Shown piece by piece: positions 1-10,440 of a stretch of 64,000 bases of DNA. Under the pieces are notes generated by a model. That model was not told the DNA's origin, searched no databases, and saw nothing but the letters and a program-made list of their open reading frames with translations. The position numbers and the translations under genes were made by a program. Numbering within the stretch: position 1 is the stretch's first letter; each line of letters opens with the position of its first letter. Source of the stretch: Larix kaempferi (Eukaryota > Streptophyta > Pinopsida > Pinales > Pinaceae); contig BSBM01000637.1 in the NCBI GenBank assembly GCA_027924585.1, positions 1,116,001-1,180,000 on the forward strand, written 5' to 3'.

Positions 1-1373
1 TCCAAATGGATATACAAAGCTAGATTTGTGGCTCATGGATTCTCCCAAAATGAAGGAATCGACTATGAAGAAACGTTTGCACCAATAGCGAGGTACACTT
101 CAATTAGAACCATCATGGCACTTGTAGCCACGATGAAGTGGAAGTTACACCAGATGGATGTGAAAACAACTTTTCTGAATGGTGTCATTGAAGAAGAAGT
201 GTACATAGAACAACCACAAGGATTTGATGTTGAAAACAGAGAAACACAGGTCTGCAAACAAAAGAAAGCTCTATATGGGTTGAAGCAAGCTCTAAGAGCT
301 TGGTATGGAAGAATTGATAGTTTTTTGACGAGCTTGGGATTTATTAAGAGTAAAGATGATCCTAACCTTTACTTCAAGGTTATGGATGATGAACTTGTCA
401 TATTATTACTATATGTGGATGACTTATTCTTGATAGGAAATGAGAAGCAAATTTCAAAGTGCAAGAAGAAGCTCGCTGCAGAATTCGAGATGAAAGACCT
501 TGGCTTGATGCATTATTTTCTAGGTCTCAAAGTATGGCAGAGCCTAGAGGGAATCTTCCTTAACCAAGGGAAGTATGCAGTAGAAATCTTGAAAAGATTT
601 GATATGTTGGAGTGTAGAGCCATGGCCACACCCATGGATACAAATTTGAAGTTACTATCTGAGGCTTCGTCGGAGTTGGTGGATATGACTCTATACAGGC
701 AAATTATTGTGTCATTGATGTATCTGACGAATACCAGGCCAGATATATGCTTTGTTGTGAACACCTTGAGTCAGTATCTAGTTGAGCCTAGACGTGTTCA
801 CCTTGTAGCTGCAAAGCATGTGATAAGGTACTTAAAAGGTACAATAGACTATGGTCTCAGTTATACTAGAGATCATGACTTCAAACTGTTCGATACACAG
901 ATTTAGATTGGGCAGGAAGTGTCTCAGATAGGAAGAGTAGTTCAGGCGGATGTTACAGTCTAGGGTCAACCATGATCTCATTGCTAAGTAGGAAGCAGTC
1001 TAGTGTTGCTCTCAGCACTGCAGAAGCAGAATATATTGCAGCCTGTTTTGCTAGTTGTGAAGCCATATGGCTTCGGAAGTTGTTATCAGGTCTATTTGAT
1101 TTGGAGTTGGATACCACAGTGATTCTATGTGACGACCAGAGTTGTATAAAGATGACAGAGAACCCTGTGTTCCATGATAAGTCGAAGCACATAGAAATAC
1201 GGTATTTCTACATTCGTGATATGGTGCAGAAGGGAGCTATAAAGCTCCAATATGTGAGCACTGATGAGCAGGTTGCAGATGTGTTGACTAAGCCTTTGTC
1301 TCGTGTGAAGTTTGAGCACTTTCGTGACAAGCTTGGTGTAGTCCGTAAGGACTTCCCTCGAAAGGGGGAGTAG
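1..1373 (+). pseudogene. Ty1/copia pol 3' part: reverse transcriptase and RNase H, left-truncated by the window
   Basis: The open frame from base 1 gives a copia reverse transcriptase. It has the KARFVAHGFSQ entry motif, the QMDVKTTFLNG block, KKALYGLKQA, and the catalytic LLLYVDDLFL at about 400-430. Near base 890 one base is missing, and the reading continues one frame over as TDLDWAGSVSDRKSSSGG. This is RNase H, including STAEAEYIAA and CDDQSCIK, ending at a stop at 1371-1373. The last codons overlap a polypurine run (1361-1370). Gag, protease and integrase would lie left of the window. The single frameshift means the copy is dead, but it is otherwise well preserved. Confidence 0.93.
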
Positions 1374-1375
1374 TG

Positions 1376-1970
1376 CTGATGATATTGTGGTGCAGTGGGA
1401 TTGATCATCCCTAGATACTGATCCCGTAATTCCAAAAGGAAGGATAGTCTTAAATGTTGATCTTGAGTTGTGGTGGGATTGATCATCCCTAGACAGTGAT
1501 CCCATAATTTCGAAGGAAGGATATTCTTAAATGTTGATCCTTAGACTGAATCCTTAGTTCCGAAAGGAAGGATTGTCTAAGATGTGAGTGGTGGAATGAA
1601 TCTCGAGTTCCGAAAGGAAGGATTGTCCATGATCCCTAGTTCCGAAAGGAAGGATCACCAGAGTTGTTAGACTGAATCCCAAGTTCCGAAAGGAAGGATT
1701 GTCCATGATCCCTAGTTTCGAAAGGAAGGATCACCAAAGTTGTTGGACTGAATCCCGAGTTCCGAAAGGAAGGATTGTCCATGATCCCTAGTTCTGAAAG
1801 GAAGGATCACCAGAGTAGTTGGAATAAATCCCAAGTTCCGAAAGGAAGGATTGTCCATGATCCATAGTTCCGAAAGGAAGGATCACCAGAGTAGTTGGAC
1901 TGAATCCCGAGTTCCGAAAGGAAGGATTGTCCAAGATCTCGTAATTCCAAAAGGAAGGATCATGTGTGTT
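1376..1970 (+). repeat. Tandem array with a 76-bp higher-order period
   Basis: About thirteen copies of a degenerate core (TTCCGAAAGGAAGGAT) occur. In the central part two core variants alternate, one followed by TGTCC and the other by CACCAGAGT. The landmark GAATCCC (AAATCCC in one copy) recurs at 1674, 1750, 1826 and 1902, exactly 76 bp apart each time. The array lies after the RNase H stop and before the 3' LTR, where copia elements normally have only a few bases. The core is purine-rich like a polypurine tract. Confidence 0.9.
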
Positions 1971-2275
1971 GCAGGTGATGATACTCCAGTGCTGCAGATG
2001 TTCCAGTGCTGTAGATGAGGATGCTCCAGTGTTGCAGATGAGGATGCTCTAGTGCTACAGATGTTCCAGTACTGAAGATGAGGATGCTCCAGTGCTGTAG
2101 ATATTCCAGTGCTGAAGATGAGGATGCTCCAGTGCTGAAGAAGATGATGATCCAGTGTTGAAGATGAGGATGCTCTAGTGTTGTAGAAGATGATGCTCCA
2201 GTGCTAAAGATGAGGATGCTCTAGTATTGAAGATGATGATACTTCAGCTCTATACTGAAGATGGTGATGTTGTTG
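1971..2275 (+). repeat. Second tandem array, GATGAGGATGCTCCAGTGCTG-like units
   Basis: Degenerate units of about 18-24 bp (variants of GATGCTCCAGTGCTGAAGAT) repeat across the interval. The unit length is often a multiple of three, so a former coding repeat is possible, but no long frame is open. It directly follows the 76-bp array and lies within the same retroelement. Confidence 0.85.
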
Positions 2276-2410
2276 AAGAACTTTCAATGATTTATAGATG
2301 TACCAACCAATGTTCCAGATGATGTTGTTTATGATGCCCCTCCTCCCTCCGATGATGTTGTGTAGAGTTACACATGTTGTTATTGTTGTCAGTAGAATAC
2401 CCTTCTTGTT

Positions 2411-2419
2411 AAGGGGGAG
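2411..2419 (+). other. Polypurine tract of the first copia element
   Basis: AAGGGGGAG lies immediately before the TGTTAA start of the LTR, the expected position for the plus-strand primer of reverse transcription. A similar run (AAAGGGGGAG, 1361-1370) sits at the RNase H stop. The tandem arrays therefore separate two polypurine-like tracts. Confidence 0.8.
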
Positions 2420-3024
2420 TGTTAAATTAATGTAACTTCAAAGAATATTCTACTTGTACTTTCTTCTTGTAACTCCGTCGGGGATGTTTTACCTTCGATC
2501 GGGGATGTCATTATTATATTTGGTCAAGTAAAATTCATGAGGTAAAACCTCCATTGTAAGTCGGGTCGTTAGTACCCTAAAGAATGTAATATAATATTAT
2601 TTGAGTCCTAGGAGAGGTCGGTCCAGTCAGTTAAAGTGAGGCCGACCTAGTTGGGTTAAAAGTCAAGTGAAAATTCAAGTATAAATAGAGAGTGACTTCC
2701 TCTTATTTGGACCATTCACTCATTCATGCATTGCACATTAGAGGAGAGAGAGAAGTTTGCGAAGGAGGAGGAGGATTGGCTTGGCTCCAGAGTTTGGGTT
2801 TGTCTCTCTGATTACTGAGACCTTATTTTGGGCATTGTACTTTGGTTATCTATATTGAGGAAGTTCTTGCTGGGTTTTCTTCCCCTTGAGGGTTTCCCAG
2901 GATATATTGTTGTGTACCTTGTGATTGTGTATTTTTCAGAGATCCTAATTATGCCGCTATTGTGAAAATGTATTAAATGCTCATGAAGCTACAATTTAGT
3001 CCTTAGTAGCATATAATATTAACA
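2420..3024 (+). repeat. 3' LTR of the first copia element
   Basis: It begins TGTTAA after the polypurine tract and ends TTAACA, an inverted terminal repeat; length 605 bp. A TATA box (TATAAATAG, 2680-2688) divides U3 from R/U5. The possible target duplication after it (ATTGA) cannot be checked because the 5' end is outside the window. Confidence 0.78.
2680..2688 (+). promoter_or_regulatory. TATA box of the LTR promoter
   Basis: TATAAATAG sits about 260 bp into the LTR, followed by a GA-rich leader, as in a typical retroelement promoter. Confidence 0.6.
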
Positions 3025-3111
3025 ATTGACACAGGTATATGATTGATTGGACACAGGTACATAAGAAGCTTGGTATAGATTCAGTTGAGCAGCATTAGAA
3101 CAGGTTTCCTT
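3025..3111. other. Old flanking sequence split by the next element
   Basis: These 87 bp, with two ACACAGGTA-type repeats, lie between two LTR boundaries. They were contiguous with 13636 onward before the Sirevirus-like insertion. No gene is seen. Confidence 0.5.
3107..3111. repeat. Left target-site duplication TCCTT
   Basis: TCCTT abuts the left LTR and is repeated exactly at 13636-13640 after the right LTR. This proves that 3112-13635 moved as one insertion. Confidence 0.9.
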
Positions 3112-5517
3112 TGTTAGACACAATGCTCACTGAGAGGGGGGGTGAATCAGTGAGCCTAGACTTACTTGACAATTTCAACTTTTTCAACAAATCTTATATC
3201 ATTTCAGATTCACTTCAATATCATATCATTAGCATTTCTAAACATATAAATCAATAAACACCAACTCATTTTCATCAACACATTGCAAGGACACAAGATA
3301 TAGTTTTGTAATCTTTTGTATTTCGTTCAACGGCTACAACCGTGAGGCAATTCAGCACCAACTGAAATAAAAGAGCACCAACTCTTTATCTAGGACCTAG
3401 CCTAGTTCTTCTTAGACCGAGCCAAGAAAGAGATACAAGACCCTGTTTGTATTTACAAGTACAATTCATAACAATACCCTGCTTGTACTGCATGTACAAA
3501 TTAGATTACTGTCACCAATTCAATCATCTGGAAGTCATCATCATCTGCCTGTCATTGTCTTACTGCATATCAATTCTCAACTTGTCCTTTACTCATGTCA
3601 TCATTTTGGCTACATTCATGTCATCAATGTCATCAAACTAATAACTCTGTCATGTTAACAATTTGTCCTTTGCTTATCAAAACCTTCACTGCTCATTGAC
3701 TTTGCTCATCAACATACATATCCTCAGCTCATGTCTTAAATCTGTTCTTTAACACAATCTGCTCATCATCAATCAATCGTTTCTGCCACTGTCTTCAACT
3801 CAGTCTATCACTGTCTGTCCCAACATCTACTGTTCAAGTGATTATATCCTATTTCTGGTCACCAGCAAATACATTCTGTTCACATCAAGATAACTCTGTT
3901 CTAGGGCATCATTCAGTCCTCTTTCAGCATTCTGGTTATCTCATCACCAAACTCTGTCTCAGCATATCTTCATATTATTCATTAGCATTCAGTCCTGAAG
4001 AACACCATTAAGCATTTTCTCATTCATTGTCCTTGCATATCATGCTGCTCTACATAGTCATCATGTTTATATACAAATCAACAATCTACTCATTCATTGT
4101 CCATGCATATCATGTAAACATTCTGCCTTTAGGTTCATGCCCAGAAATCAGAGATCCATCATGCTATCAACCAACTTTTGTTGCCTTTATGAAGCCCAGA
4201 GATAAGAGTAACTTTCATGCTGATCCTACATCATGTCTTAACCCAGATATATAAAAGATAAGCAAAATCATTTTACTGCTCATATTCTCCAGCTCACTGA
4301 ACCTGTCCTCATATTGTCTGAACCATGTGAACTTCTCTGCTGCATCACTAAGATCCTCCTCTCATGCTCACACTATCCACCGAAATCAGCTCACGTCACT
4401 GTCCCCCGAAATTGCTCAGAGCTACACGAAAATCTTCTCCTTTTTCATCTCAAAAACAACGAACTCCTCTTGTTTTTATACACTTGCTTTTCCAGAATTG
4501 AAGGAGGCCGACATGTTCAACAATAGAAATTTTAATCCATAAAAATTGATGTTCATTGAAGCCGACTTGTCCAAAATAATCAAATGATTTTTGCTTCAAT
4601 TAATATTTTAATCCTTAATTTGTGGAGGCCGACCAGTCTTCATTAAATATTATTTGCTTCCACATTTGGCATCAAACAAGTTTTTTTATGTGGTCTTTTA
4701 AACCCGCAGTATGGTGGTTTCTTCATACCCGCAAGGACCAAATTAACCTTTCAGGGGCATGCCCGCAGGATGCCATTAACCCTTGCCCGCAAGGGTATCT
4801 CAAATTTCAGTCTTTCATACATGTCCGTAAGGGATTTTTCCACTCTTCAAACATGTGCCCGCAGCTTCCATTCTTATGCCAGTAACGGGCTTTCAAATGA
4901 CCTCGGTGATGCCCGCGTGACCTTCTTGTTATAGCCATCTCCAATGATGCCCGCAGCAAGGGTTTTTGTTTTTCATGCCCACAAAACCAATTTTAGCATG
5001 CTCGCAAGGGCTACATTATTTGCTCATATACTCATGCCCACAAGGGTCCAGTGGATGCCCACAATCCACTATTTGATCAAGCTCGTGGGTGTGCTGTTTG
5101 TCATTTTAAGATGCCCGCAGGTGCCTTAAGCCAGATGCCCGCGGCCTCTTCATTGTCCATCATTTCATCATGCCCCATGAGGCATGCCTGCAAGCTTACG
5201 CTTGCTTGGCATTGCCATTTCATCATACTTGTCTTATTGTCTTGCCATCTTTGCCATTCATTCATTGTCCACCTCATTATCTTGTCTAGTGTATTAGGGC
5301 CATCTAGAAGGTCTTTGTCTATTTACACTTGTCCAAATCATATTCAAATGACCACAGTATGGGTCATTTGACTCTTGGCTTATTAGGTGTGCCAATGGCT
5401 CTAATGCCCATCAACTTGTCCACTTTGGCTTGTCCAAGTCATCACACTTCATGCCAAGTCGATGACATCAATACTTTGTCATTAATGGTTTGTCATCAAT
5501 GACAACCATACTCAACA
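3112..5517 (-). repeat. 3' LTR (left) of the Sirevirus-like element
   Basis: It is collinear along its whole length with 11270-13635 and differs by scattered substitutions and short indels. One example is an extra stretch of about 24 bp near 4770, flanked by GCCCGCA repeats. On the minus strand it begins TGTTGAG at 5517 and ends CTAACA at 3112. A 9-bp inverted repeat (GCTCACTGA / TCAGTGAGC) encloses a G run at 3125-3155, close to the terminus. Confidence 0.92.
4706..5172. repeat. Cluster of degenerate ATGCCCGCAAGGG motifs inside the LTR
   Basis: More than a dozen variants of (A)TGCCCGCAAGGG occur at irregular spacing (for example at 4759, 4786, 4856, 4910, 4946, 5111 and 5135). The same cluster appears in the right LTR at about 12845-13262. 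Spacing is not regular, so this is a motif cluster rather than a classical tandem repeat. It may be a U3 enhancer module; the function is unknown. Confidence 0.7.
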
Positions 5518-5530
5518 AACTCCCCCTTTG
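5518..5530 (-). other. Polypurine tract of the Sirevirus-like element
   Basis: On the minus strand CAAAGGGGGAGTT runs directly into the LTR start TGTTGAG, the canonical place for the plus-strand primer. Confidence 0.85.
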
Positions 5531-6900
5531 TCATTGATGGCAATATCCTCAAATTCTCTCCCCCTTTGACATTAATGACAAAGGATCAATGAGCCATTAA
5601 TGGCTTCACAATACCCAAAAAGGTTTATCCTTGAAAAACTTCATGAAATTGTGTACTAAAACTTCCAACACTTGTTATCTTTAAAGTTTAGACAAACTCC
5701 CCTTATGACTGAGATTCTATCCTTTATCAAGAATGTACTACTAGCTGCTCCTGATGCATCATGTCACCAAAACAAATATGTCCCCTTAATCTTCTAGACA
5801 AAACAGAGATGAAGCTTTGTACTACTCCATCATGTTTTTGCTGCCAACAAGCTCCCCCTAACTGATATGCCACAGTTAGGATGTTGTCCAAAACTTTGAC
5901 TTGCTTAATACTCTGCTGATCAAGCTTCTGTTGTCTTCAACATGGCTTAAATTTGTGTCATCAAAGCTTAACCTTGTGAAGTGCTTTACAAAAACTTCCA
6001 CACTTCATCTTATTTCTTGTGTACTGCTGCTGAGAGCAATTCTTTATACCTGCTAATCTTGGACAGACATCAGATTTTTGAGTTTTCAAATGGCTGCCTT
6101 TAAGGCCTGAATCTTTTCTTAACTTCGTCACAAATGCTAGTATATGTGTCTACCTTCAACTTGTGCTTGCATTATTCAAGATGGGACTGCTTTTGACATA
6201 CCTTCTATGGCTGTAGAGTGTCTTCACGAATCTGGTCTTGCTCTTTATCATTACATAGTATATGCATTTTGTATAAGTGTGCATCAAATATGCATCATGT
6301 ATCAATAGGTATGCATTCACTCAAACACTGTCAAAAGTCATCACATCAGGTAACTGTGCATTGAATGCAATTCGATGTCATCATTTTGTCGATGCCCCCA
6401 AAAAAATTGAATACTTTCATAAGATCATTTTCTGAGTTTGGTCTTCCATGGATTGTCTGCTCCCCCTAACAAACTGAGCTTATTCCGATCAAGATTTTTC
6501 AATAAATTCATAAAAGGTAAGCATGTATCATCATACTTGAAATCACTAGCTTGTCATCTTATTGTGCATATAAATAAGTCTGCTCCTCTTCAAGTTTTTC
6601 ATAAACACACTCCCCAAAGAATAATTTCTCGAATTCTTCCATGTCAATTTCATCATTGCTCCCCCTTCTGAGGTTTGTCCTTATGCATATATGTTTGCTT
6701 AAAATAAATACTTAACAGTACCTTTAGTTGTCTTGTTCTTCACCTACTGCTGCAACAAATTATCTCAAACAGACAAGTCTAGCATATCACTGTAAAGAAT
6801 TTCTTGTCATCAAACCTGTGCACAAGGGCATCATCCCAATTGACCTTTAAGTAATTTTCCATACTCCCCTTTTGGCTGCCATGCTTCTTGTTGTCCATCG
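5531..6900 (-). other. 3' untranslated part of the element with repeated polypurine-like tracts
   Basis: No protein is recognisable. Minus-strand AGGGGGAG-type runs recur near 5560, 5697, 5851, 6462 and 6659, with a shorter one near 6865, in addition to the tract at the LTR. Multiple polypurine tracts upstream of the 3' LTR have been described for Sireviruses. Otherwise the stretch is AT-rich with many stops in every frame. Confidence 0.6.
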
Positions 6901-6959
6901 AGATGCACACTAGCAGCAGAAATCTTTCGAAAGTTGTTCCCTCACTACAAGTGGGGAAG

Positions 6960-7060
6960 GTGTGGCCTTGGGGGCAAGCAGTGAGCCAGGTACTGTCACC
7001 TGAATCTTAGCTCCTCCGTTTAGGCTAACTCCTAACGAAGCCAAGGGGGGTAGTCCCTAC
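6960..7060. other. Conserved block of repeat A with predicted three-stem fold
   Basis: It is the best-conserved block between repeats A and B. CCTTGG near the start can pair with CCAAGG near the end. Between them lie a CAGGT...ACCTG hairpin and a TTAGG...CCTAA hairpin. The partner block is at 58913-59010. It resembles no tRNA or known plant ncRNA that I can name. Confidence 0.5.
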
Positions 7061-7849
7061 AAAGAGTTTACTATGGCTCAATGTGTTTTAATGTTTTAAG
7101 ATGTATGGTGATGCGGATGGGTGTTGTTTAGGAGTTTTTGAATAATGAAAAGATCACAACTTTGTAATTCGAAAATGAACACAAGATAAATGAGCAATCC
7201 ACGTTGCAAATGCAAGATATGAGATAACTTGATGCACAACCACTTGAAGAACTTTAAGTACAAGTCACTCACATATGGAAAATTAATCAACAAGTACTCC
7301 AGATAGATAATAAGAAAATAAAATATGATATCAAGGACCAGTGCCTTATGGAGTCAAAAATTGCCTAGGTGCTTGGATTGCTTGATACAAGAGTTCGAAA
7401 GATATGTTCGTGAGATCGTTTTGCAATTTATCTTGGTTCATTTGAAAGTTTTAAATGATCTTGATTATTAGGTTGGCAAGAAACAAGGATAAAACGTTCG
7501 ACCGGAAGAAACACTTATAGTGGCTATTCACGGTGATTTGACGGACCGTCCAGTTATCAAGAGGATAAGTGTCCAATGTTTAAACCACCCTCGAAGTTTG
7601 AACAACGGCACTCCGACTCCACCTCCCAGAATAGCACTTTAAGTATTTATCGAAGGCAACGCCGGTTCGTTGGTTGTGGGGTGAAAATTTTATTATGTTA
7701 TAGAAGTTTATCAAATCGAACACCTTTCTGAGTACTAGCCCAACCTTTTCAGGTTGGCAGAGCATACGGGTGTCGGATGGCAACCAAAGTAAATTATTAA
7801 TGGGGGTGTGAGTTGAAATGTTTTAAGATTATCGAAGCACACAGTTCAG

Positions 7850-7995
7850 CTCTCCGACAGAGAGTGCTCTTGACTTTGTCTTATGACAAAGTTCAAGAGA
7901 CTTATTTAATCTATATGCTTAATGCAGGGGAATGCAAACTTAATATGCTCTCCGACAGAGAGTGCTCTTGACTTGGGTTATTGCAAGTTCAAGAG
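7850..7995. other. Two double-hairpin motifs in repeat A
   Basis: Each copy starts with CTCTCCGACAGAGAG (7850-7864; 7948-7962), a short stem. A longer stem follows: CTCTTGACTTTGTC / GACAAAGTTCAAGAG around TTAT (7867-7899), then CTCTTGACTTG / CAAGTTCAAGAG (7965-7995). The outer CTCTTGA...TTCAAGAG is constant and the inner stem changes in paired fashion. Confidence 0.75.
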
Positions 7996-8336
7996 GCTTT
8001 GTTCTTTATTAGAATAGCAGCAGCTTACGTAAAGGAAGGCACACTTTCTAAAGCCAAAACTAACAACTAACCATGAAATAAACCACAAGGTGGGATCAAC
8101 CTCCGAACAAGGTGACCACTAGAACTGCTAGTCCCGAAAACCTTCCAGCTAGTTGGATGTCCGCAAGGATGCTAACGGGGAGAGAGAAGTAGCCACAAGA
8201 CTACGTGGCACTTGGGATGAAATCCCAAGGTTACTATCTCAAGTCAAGACTTGGAAGAGAGTTAATCTAAGTACAGAAAATAAACTCTAATCTAGAAAAC
8301 TTGAAGCAAAACTAACTAAAGCATGCATGAAACAAA

Positions 8337-8384
8337 CTTCCCCAAATGGGGAAGGAGAAACAATGTATGGGAGGCCTTATCCCA
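8337..8384. other. Twin hairpin in repeat A followed by a T run
   Basis: CTTCCCC-AAAT-GGGGAAG (8337-8354) is followed by TGGGA...TCCCA (8368-8384) and then CTTTTTATTA. Repeat B has the same pair at 60083-60127 with one extra C/G pair in the first stem. Confidence 0.7.
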
Positions 8385-8694
8385 CCTAACCTTTTTATTA
8401 AGAAAGTACAAATGCCTTTGGGAATGAAACCCTTGTAAGGACTTTTTGAAACTGAAAATAAAAAATCAAAACTTAGAAGCCCTTAAGGGCTTTTACAAAG
8501 GAGAATGTGTATAATTTTGTCTTCTTGGTTAAGTCTTCTCCTTGGTTTCTAGATTTGATCTTCTTTGAAAATTGTTCTTTAAGTCTCTTCCTTGGTTCCT
8601 CCTTGGGCTTGTTTCCCTTCTCTTCAAAACCTACAACAAACAAAAGTCCAATCCACTCAAGCACTCATTAGCTATTAGCAAATAAATCAATTAA

Positions 8695-8908
8695 TCTAGG
8701 ATCTAAACTAATAAATGGAAAAAAATAGCTAAATGTCAAATCTATTTTGAATGCAAGCTTTTTTCAAACTTTATGAGATTATGAGATTTGACAAATGCAA
8801 GTCTAGGATCTAAACTAATAAATGGAAAAAAATAGCTAAATGTCAAATCTATTTTGAATGCAAGCTTTTTTCAAACTTTATGAGATTATGAGATTTGACA
8901 AATGCAAG
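8695..8908. repeat. Perfect 107-bp tandem duplication
   Basis: The segment starting TCTAGGATCTAAACTAATAA at 8695 is repeated immediately at 8802. I see no mismatch between the copies, so the duplication is recent compared with the decay around it. Confidence 0.9.
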
Positions 8909-9240
8909 TAAAAACTAACTTGATAAAGAAACTAACTTTCAAACAATGCAAGTGCAAAATATGAAAAGTGAAATGCAAGATCTAGTTATTGAAATAAAGA
9001 TGTAAAAACTAACATGAAGAATGGACTAGACCCTACATAAAAATACTAAACAAAATGAGATCTAACACTGAAACTTCAAATGCAAAAAATAATGAAATGA
9101 AAAGGCAACTACTAGCTTTTGGAACCACTAACTAGTAACCAAAACTTTTATTGTTTTTTGATGTGTTTTTTGTTATTTTAGGGCCCTTTTTTGGAGATGG
9201 ACGAAAGGGATGAAGCTGGAGTAGAATGAGGGGAAAAAGA

Positions 9241-9400
9241 AGAAGATAGCAGCAGCAGAAAACAAAGATGGCAGCAGCAAGAAGATGGCAGCAGAAAACA
9301 AAGATCAACAGCAGCAAAAGAAAGGTAGCAGCAGTAAGAAGATAGCAGCAGAAAACAAGGAACAACAGCAGCAAAAGAAAGGTAGCAGCAGTAAAGGGAA
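9241..9400. repeat. AGC-rich low-complexity repeat
   Basis: Irregular repeats of AGCAGCAG, GAAAACAAAGAT and AAAGAAAGGT, partly arranged as a duplicated unit of about 60-70 bp. The long open minus-strand frame here is a by-product of this composition. Confidence 0.8.
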
Positions 9401-10440
9401 ACAAGATGAGACTAGGACGAGAGGCAAGGAGAAAAATGAGAGCTAGAAGAGGGCAACTCTTAGATCTAGGTAACCAAAGGAGTTTTAAAAAAAAAAGCTT
9501 TGTTGGAGAAGGCAAGAAAGAACTGGAATAGCTCGCAAGCCTGCAAACAAAATACTTAGAAAAATTGAAACACTTGAATGGTGAAGGTATTAGATGCCGA
9601 GAGCTCCTAATAGATGAATTCCCTGAAGACACAAACACTCAATGCAAAAAGATTAGAAGCCTAAGTACTAGATTGTTAGTCTTCAATAAGCATAATAATC
9701 AAATTTGCAATACAAGGGTAGGGTGAAAGAGATATTACTTCATGTAGGATGAAGACACAATGCCAAAATCCCATCAAATGACCTCCAAAGTCTCAATAAT
9801 TTTGTTAACAAATAGAAGCTTACAAATTCCACCAGAGTTTCTATGCCAAACTCCCCATGGAGAATGAGGAGCCAAGCACCTCATTATATACAAAATTAGA
9901 AGCCAACCTTAGTCTAAAACGAATTGCCACATGGAGGAGACAAATTCCAATCAAAATCTAGTTAACACCAAGCTTGGAGTGAAGCTCCACAAGCTAACTC
10001 GAATTAGAGTAAATGAGATGGGGAGGTTGCCTACACCTTGGCAAGGCACCCCACATCCCTTCCTTGGAACCTCCTTCAAGCGAATGAGCACCTTCCATCT
10101 TGGATTGACGTGAGGAGTTGAGGATGGCGTGAATGCCACATGGGGATAATGATTGGAGTTCACACTAATGATAACTCGAGCTTGTAGGTGTCAACTTGTG
10201 ATGTGGTCCATTTATTTAGGAGGGTGCCTACCATAGCCACTAATGCATTCCCAACAAACCATCAACCAATTGCCACATCACAAAATCGTAATTGCACATG
10301 AAGGAGCCGTACGGAAATGGCTCACGTCATCTCTTTCTCATGAAGATGTTTATCCAAAGTATAATATGACATGTGATTTAATCTCTTGAGTGGGTCGTAT
10401 AAACTTATTAAACCATTCCAAAACCTTTCCAATGATTATT

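Noticed and set aside
6960-7060. tRNA or tRNA-derived SINE
   Set aside because: No A-box or B-box, no acceptor and T-arm pattern; the fold has only three stems.
7850-7995. CRISPR array
   Set aside because: Only two units with non-identical repeats and eukaryotic context; no cas genes.
9132-9638. 168-codon minus-strand frame
   Set aside because: Leu/Phe/Cys/Ala-rich translation of the AGC-rich low-complexity repeat; no domain.
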